Source: Stenotrophomonas maltophilia
Lineage (GTDB): Bacteria; Pseudomonadota; Gammaproteobacteria; Xanthomonadales; Xanthomonadaceae
Length of the DNA: 64,000 nucleotides
Assembly (NCBI RefSeq): GCF_001676385.1
Contig: NZ_LYVJ01000001.1
Location: 186,001 to 250,000, forward strand
Direction of reading: 5' to 3'
Shown here: one piece after another, positions 59,102-64,000 of the stretch
Numbering within the stretch: the first letter of the stretch is position 1
Layout: every line of letters starts with the position of its first letter
Notes under the pieces: model-generated
Seen by the model: only the letters and a program-made list of their open reading frames with translations
Told to the model about the DNA's origin: nothing
Database searches by the model: none
Translations under genes and position numbers: made by a program

Positions 59102-59226
59102 GTTGCACCGGCGCCGGATCGGTTTCATCGCCCCCAGCCGGGTTTCGTCGCAGACCGTTTGCGCGCGGCAAGGGCAGGGCGCCAAGGTGTCCGCAGGCGG
59201 CAAGGTGCCGCCACAAGGAGACCGTG

Positions 59227-59439
59227 ATGAAGACCCTGTTCGCGCTCGGTGTGTGGTGCCTGCTGTTCGTGCTGTGCTGGCCGCTGGCCGTCCTCGCCCT
59301 GATCGCCTGGCCGTTCGTGTGGCTGCTGAGCCTGCCGTTCCGCCTGGTCGGCGTCACCTTCTCGGCGCTGTTCGCCTTCCTGCGCGCGCTGTTCATGCTG
59401 CCGGCGCGGTTGCTTGGCGGCGGACCGCTGGCGGCATGA
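59227..59439 (+). CDS. small two-helix membrane protein
   Basis: A 70-residue, strongly hydrophobic protein with two or three helices: LFALGVWCLLFVLCWPLAVLALIAWPFVWLLSLPFRLVGVTFSALFAFL. Its 3' end overlaps the next gene start by 4 bases (ATGA). GGAG lies before the ATG at 59227. It resembles small inner-membrane proteins of unknown function seen in xanthomonads. Confidence 0.7.
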   Translation: MKTLFALGVWCLLFVLCWPLAVLALIAWPFVWLLSLPFRLVGVTFSALFAFLRALFMLPARLLGGGPLAA

Positions 59440-59684
59440 GGGCGGTGCTGTTGGCCGGCCTGGTCCTGTTGTCGGGCCCGGTGCTGGCCGCACCCCCGGC
59501 ACCACCCTCGGTGTGGCTGGAGCGCCAGCAGACCGCTGCGGCTGACGAGGCGAATGCTGCGGCGGTCTCCGTGCCAAAAGCCAAGGAACGCTGCAGGGTC
59601 GCGAAGGAATGGAAGGTCGGCGATACGGTTGTGCAGCACAGGGTCTGTGAGGATCCACCGAAGAAGCCAGCTGGAAAGGTGTAG
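59436..59684 (+). CDS. small secreted Cys-containing protein
   Basis: An 82-residue protein with a Sec signal (VLLAGLVLLSGPVLAA), a Pro-rich mature start and two Cys residues (ERCRV and HRVCED) that could form a disulfide. The ATG at 59436 overlaps the preceding stop. The stop codon TAG (59682-59684) comes from the GTAG of a SMAG dimer. Function is unknown; it is presumably linked to the adjacent membrane protein. Confidence 0.65.
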   Translation: MRAVLLAGLVLLSGPVLAAPPAPPSVWLERQQTAAADEANAAAVSVPKAKERCRVAKEWKVGDTVVQHRVCEDPPKKPAGKV

Positions 59685-59754
59685 AGCCGAGCCAATGCTC
59701 GGCTCTACGTTCCAGGGCCGCCAACCGGACAGCCGAGCGTTGGTTCGGCTCCAC
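59681..59754. repeat. SMAG-type REP dimer overlapping a stop codon
   Basis: GTAGAGCCGAGC-CAAT-GCTCGGCTCTAC and a second copy AGCCGAGC-GTT-GGTTCGGCTCCAC. The first GTAG supplies the TAG stop of the preceding gene. Confidence 0.85.
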
Positions 59755-59770
59755 ACGGAATAGGCATCAA

Positions 59771-59794
59771 AAAACCCCGCCGAGGCGGGGTTTT
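59771..59794. terminator. bidirectional terminator between the small genes and lpdA
   Basis: AAAACCCCGCC-GA-GGCGGGGTTTT, with an A-tract and a T-tract, between convergent units. Confidence 0.88.
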
Positions 59795-59808
59795 CTGTAT
59801 CCAGCCAT

Positions 59809-59830
59809 GCCGGCCAGCGGCCGGCACTAC
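59809..59830. repeat. SMAG-type REP palindrome (reverse)
   Basis: GCCGGCC-AGC-GGCCGGCACTAC, GTAG end on the minus strand, 10 bases past the lpdA stop. Confidence 0.75.
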
Positions 59831-59840
59831 CAGCGAACGA

Positions 59841-61277
59841 TCAGTTCGCCTTGTGGATGGCGCGCTTGCTGACCGCCATTGCCGCGTCGTGGATCACTTC
59901 CGAAAGTGACGGATGGGCGTGGCAGATGCGGGCGAGGTCATCAGCGGAGCCGCTGAACTCCATGGTCAGCACACCTTCGTGCACCAGCTCGGAGACGTTG
60001 GCGCCGACCAGATGCATGCCGAGGATGCGATCGGTCTCGGCGTGGGCCAGGATCTTCACGAAGCCCGCCGGTTCGATCATCGCCACGGCACGGCCGTTGG
60101 CGGCGAACGGGAAGCTGCCGGCCTTGTACGGAATGCCTTCGGCCTTCAGCTGGGCTTCGGTCTTGCCGACCCAGGCCAGTTCCGGCTCGGTGTAGATGAC
60201 CCACGGAATGGTGTCGAAGTTGACGTGGCCCGGCAGGCCGGCGATCAGCTCTGCTACCGCGATGCCTTCCTCGAAGCCCTTGTGCGCCAGCATCGGGCCG
60301 CGCACGCAGTCGCCGACCGCCCACACGCCGTTGACGCCGGTGTGGCAGTGCGCATCGACTTCGATCTGGCCGCGGTCGTTCACCTTCACGCCGGTGCCTT
60401 CGGCCAGCAGTCCCTTGGTCGCCGCGCGACGGCCCACGGCCACCAGCAGCTTGTCCACGGTCAGGGTCTTTTCGCCTTCAGCGTCGGTGTAGGTGACGAT
60501 GACTTCCTTCTTCTTGCCCTTGCCGGTGACCTCGGTCTTGGAGACCTTGGCGTTGAGCTTGATGTCCAGGCCCTGCTTCTTGAACTCCTTGGCGGCGGTC
60601 TTGGCCACTTCGGCGTCGGCAGCGGCCAGGAATTCCGGCATGGCTTCGAGGATGGTGACGTCAGCGCCCAGGCGCTTCCACACACTGCCCAGCTCCAGGC
60701 CGATCACGCCGGCGCCGATCACGGCCAGGCGGTTCGGCACTTCGGTGAAGTCCAGGCCGCCGACGTTGTCGACGATGGTCTCGCCGTCGAACTTGGCGAA
60801 TGGCAGCTCGATCGAATCCGAACCGGCCGCGATGATGACATTGGTGCCCTTCAGCTCGACTTCCGAACCGTCGTGCTGCTTCACCTTGACCACGTTGCCC
60901 GGCTGCAGCTGGCCGAAGCCGTAGTAGGTGGCAACCTTGTTGGCCTTGAACAGCATGGCGATGCCGCCGGTGAACTGCTTGACGATCTTGTCCTTGCGGC
61001 CAATCATCGCCTCGACGTCGATCTTGGCATCCTTGAAGCTGATGCCGTGCTCGCCAAAGATGTGGCCCATGTTCCAGTACTGGCGCGAGGAATCCAGCAG
61101 CGCCTTGGACGGGATGCAGCCCACGCGCAGGCAGGTGCCACCCAGTGCCGGCTTGCCGTCCTTGCCCAGCGCTGCGTCGATGCAGGCCGTCTTCAGGCCC
61201 AGCTGTGCGGCGCGGATGGCCGCGTGGTAACCGGCCGGGCCGGCACCGATGACGACGACGTCGAATTGTTCAGCCAT
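59841..61277 (-). CDS. lpdA: dihydrolipoyl dehydrogenase (E3)
   Basis: FAD enzyme that reoxidises dihydrolipoamide for 2-oxoacid dehydrogenases, 478 residues. FAD motif VVVIGAGPAGYHAA (8-21). The redox disulfide is Cys49-Cys54 in GGTCLRVGCIPSK. The NAD domain has VIGAGVIGLELGSVWKRLGADVTILE. The catalytic His-Glu pair sits in CHAHPSLSEVIHDAAM near the C-terminus. It is the last gene of sucA-sucB-lpdA, 63 bases after sucB with a hairpin in between. It is the likely shared E3 of all dehydrogenase complexes here. Confidence 0.96.
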   Translation of the reverse strand: MAEQFDVVVIGAGPAGYHAAIRAAQLGLKTACIDAALGKDGKPALGGTCLRVGCIPSKALLDSSRQYWNMGHIFGEHGISFKDAKIDVEAMIGRKDKIVKQFTGGIAMLFKANKVATYYGFGQLQPGNVVKVKQHDGSEVELKGTNVIIAAGSDSIELPFAKFDGETIVDNVGGLDFTEVPNRLAVIGAGVIGLELGSVWKRLGADVTILEAMPEFLAAADAEVAKTAAKEFKKQGLDIKLNAKVSKTEVTGKGKKKEVIVTYTDAEGEKTLTVDKLLVAVGRRAATKGLLAEGTGVKVNDRGQIEVDAHCHTGVNGVWAVGDCVRGPMLAHKGFEEGIAVAELIAGLPGHVNFDTIPWVIYTEPELAWVGKTEAQLKAEGIPYKAGSFPFAANGRAVAMIEPAGFVKILAHAETDRILGMHLVGANVSELVHEGVLTMEFSGSADDLARICHAHPSLSEVIHDAAMAVSKRAIHKAN

Positions 61278-61305
61278 TGAATTATTCCTTGTTGCATTAC
61301 CAGAA

Positions 61306-61329
61306 CCCCTCCGCGCAGGCGCGGAGGGG
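61306..61329 (-). terminator. intercistronic hairpin between sucB and lpdA
   Basis: CCCCTCCGC-GCAGGC-GCGGAGGGG, a perfect 9-bp stem just after the sucB stop with no T-tract. It could partially attenuate or stabilise the message rather than end it. Confidence 0.5.
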
Positions 61330-61340
61330 CGGGAGGTCTG

Positions 61341-62543
<1,203 letters not shown>

Positions 62544-62584
62544 GCGGGAGCTTCCTGGTTTGTCTTCTAAATAGGGGAGGAAAG

Positions 62585-64000
62585 TTATTCAGCGACCTGG
62601 TCGTTGAACGGGTTGACCAGTGCATCGGCGATCAGCTGCTGCTGTTCGCGGACGTGGTCAGCCATGTGACCGGCGGCCGGGGACGCCGAGCGCGCACGGC
62701 CGGCGTAGTGCAGACTCTGGCCATCGGCCAGGCAGAACTGCAGGTGGTGGCGGATCTGGTACCACGCGCCCTGGTTCTGCGGTTCTTCCTGCGTCCACAC
62801 CACGTCGGTGGCCTTGCCGTACTTCTTCAGTTCGGCAGCCAGCAGCGCACGCGGGAACGGATACAGCTGCTCCACGCGGATGATCGCCACGTCGTCCTGG
62901 CCACGCTTGGTCTGGTCTTCCAGCAGGTCGTAGTAGACCTTGCCCGAGCACAGCACCACGCGCTTGACCTTCTGGGCGTCGGCATTGGCGTCGCCGATCA
63001 GGTGCTGGAACTCGCCGTTGGCCAGCTCGTCCAGGGTCGACACCGCCAGCTTGTGGCGCAGCAGCGACTTCGGCGACATCACTACCAGCGGCTTGCGGGT
63101 GGTCATGTGCAGCTGGCGACGCAGCATGTGGAAGGCCTGGGCCGGGGTCGACGGCACGACCACCAGCATGTTCTCCAGCGCGCACAGCTGCAGGAAGCGC
63201 TCCAGGCGCGCCGAGCTGTGTTCCGGGCCTTGCCCTTCATAGCCATGCGGCAGCAGCAGGGTCAGACCGGAAATGCGGCCCCACTTGGCTTCACCGGCGG
63301 CGATGAACTGGTCGATCACCACCTGGGCGCCGTTGGCGAAGTCGCCGAACTGGCCTTCCCAGATGCACAGGGTGTTCGGATCGGTGGTGGAGAAGCCGTA
63401 CTCGTAGGCCATCACCGCTTCTTCGCTCAGCAGCGAATCGATGACGGTGGCCTTCTCCGGCGAATCAACCAGCTGCCGCAGCGGCATGTAGTAGTCGTCG
63501 GTCTTCTGGTCGTGCAGGATCGCGTGGCGGTGCGTGAACGTGCCGCGGCCGACGTCCTGGCCGACCAGGCGCAGCGCATGGCCTTCGTCCAGCAGGGTGG
63601 CGTAGGCCAGGTTCTCGGCAAAGCCCCAGTCGCCCGGAATCTCGCCGGCGGCCATCTTGCGGCGGTCGTCGTAGACCTTGGCCACGCGCGAGTGCAGCTG
63701 CACTTCGTCCGGGATGGTGTTGATCAGCCTGGCCAGCTCGACCAGCTTGTTCTTCTCGACCTTGGTCGAGACCGGATCGGACAGCTTGCCTTCCAGCAGC
63801 TTCGGCCAATCAACGAACAGCGGGCTGGTCGGCGGGGTCTTCTCGACCTTGGCCAGCTCGGTGGTCACTTCGCCGGCGTCCAGCTTCTCGCGGTAGGCAT
63901 CGACCATCGCCTTGCCGGCGCCGGCGGCGATCACGCCCGCCTTTTCCAGCTGCTCGGCGTACATCTCGCGGGTGGTCGGGTGCTTGCGGATCACCTGGTA
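62585..64000 (-). CDS. sucA: 2-oxoglutarate dehydrogenase E1 (5' end off window)
   Basis: The C-terminal half of the thiamine diphosphate-dependent E1; the gene continues past the right edge, so the first residues here are mid-protein. About 471 residues are visible. [24 protein letters not shown], then [63 protein letters not shown] sequence and [15 protein letters not shown] are diagnostic of SucA. It feeds succinyl groups to the adjacent sucB E2. Confidence 0.95.
   Translation of the reverse strand, partial: YQVIRKHPTTREMYAEQLEKAGVIAAGAGKAMVDAYREKLDAGEVTTELAKVEKTPPTSPLFVDWPKLLEGKLSDPVSTKVEKNKLVELARLINTIPDEVQLHSRVAKVYDDRRKMAAGEIPGDWGFAENLAYATLLDEGHALRLVGQDVGRGTFTHRHAILHDQKTDDYYMPLRQLVDSPEKATVIDSLLSEEAVMAYEYGFSTTDPNTLCIWEGQFGDFANGAQVVIDQFIAAGEAKWGRISGLTLLLPHGYEGQGPEHSSARLERFLQLCALENMLVVVPSTPAQAFHMLRRQLHMTTRKPLVVMSPKSLLRHKLAVSTLDELANGEFQHLIGDANADAQKVKRVVLCSGKVYYDLLEDQTKRGQDDVAIIRVEQLYPFPRALLAAELKKYGKATDVVWTQEEPQNQGAWYQIRHHLQFCLADGQSLHYAGRARSASPAAGHMADHVREQQQLIADALVNPFNDQVAE

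Overview
The window is high-GC proteobacterial chromosome and looks like Stenotrophomonas (S. maltophilia complex, Xanthomonadaceae). The protein set is xanthomonad-like: a very large rne with an Arg- and Val/Ala/Glu-rich tail, an Oar-type TonB-dependent receptor next to a LacI regulator, and a fused-tail dnaB. About ten short palindromes starting with GTAG match the SMAG-type REP elements described in S. maltophilia. I see no tRNA, rRNA, CRISPR array, prophage, plasmid or transposase gene, so this is mostly core chromosome with one carbohydrate island.

Layout. 1-3387: rluB-scpB-scpA on the minus strand (segregation and rRNA modification), then a YciI-like protein and a BolA protein on the plus strand. 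3480-16663: a plus-strand carbohydrate locus of LacI regulator, TonB-dependent receptor, GH144-like lipoprotein glycosidase, sugar-binding lipoprotein, two ABC permeases, a 1056-residue discoidin/six-hairpin glycosidase-like protein and a secreted endonuclease/exonuclease/phosphatase-family (EEP) enzyme. Three LacI-type operators sit at its control points. My best guess is that it uses beta-1,2-glucan or the cyclic glucan of xanthomonads. 16778-21384: rne and divergent rluC. 21385-21930 is a repeat-rich gap. 21931-27858: zupT, a TonB-domain lipoprotein, phhB, nfuA, a large repetitive membrane protein, a barnase/barstar-like pair and manganese superoxide dismutase. 27955-33934: a degenerate EEP pseudoenzyme, POT transporter, rhomboid protease, small proteins, an RsiV-like lipoprotein and cfa. 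34062-41243: dcp, glutathione peroxidase, fpr, an ABC exporter, and an ECF41-type sigma factor with its AhpD-like partner. 41428-49779: fumarase, Cys-rich lipoprotein, GST, arsC-pldA, DUF456, cold-shock protein, glycine-zipper lipoprotein, c-type cytochrome, tcdA, a TatD nuclease and a small protein. 49942-58963: a glycine-zipper protein, GNAT, second GST, a fused 2-oxoacid dehydrogenase E1 with asnB, an FMN reductase and dnaB. 59227-64000: a two-gene small membrane/secreted unit and the 2-oxoglutarate dehydrogenase operon sucA-sucB-lpdA, with sucA running off the right edge.

The main regulatory results are two. First, TGNAARCGNTTNCA-type operators occur before the LacI gene and the GH144 operon, with a weaker one before the receptor. 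Second, two identical TGTCACG-N16-CGTC promoters lie in front of the ECF41 sigma gene and the adjacent carboxymuconolactone-decarboxylase-family gene. Three genes take their stop codon from the GTAG end of a SMAG-like repeat, and a perfect 66-bp palindrome fills the gap between two convergent genes.
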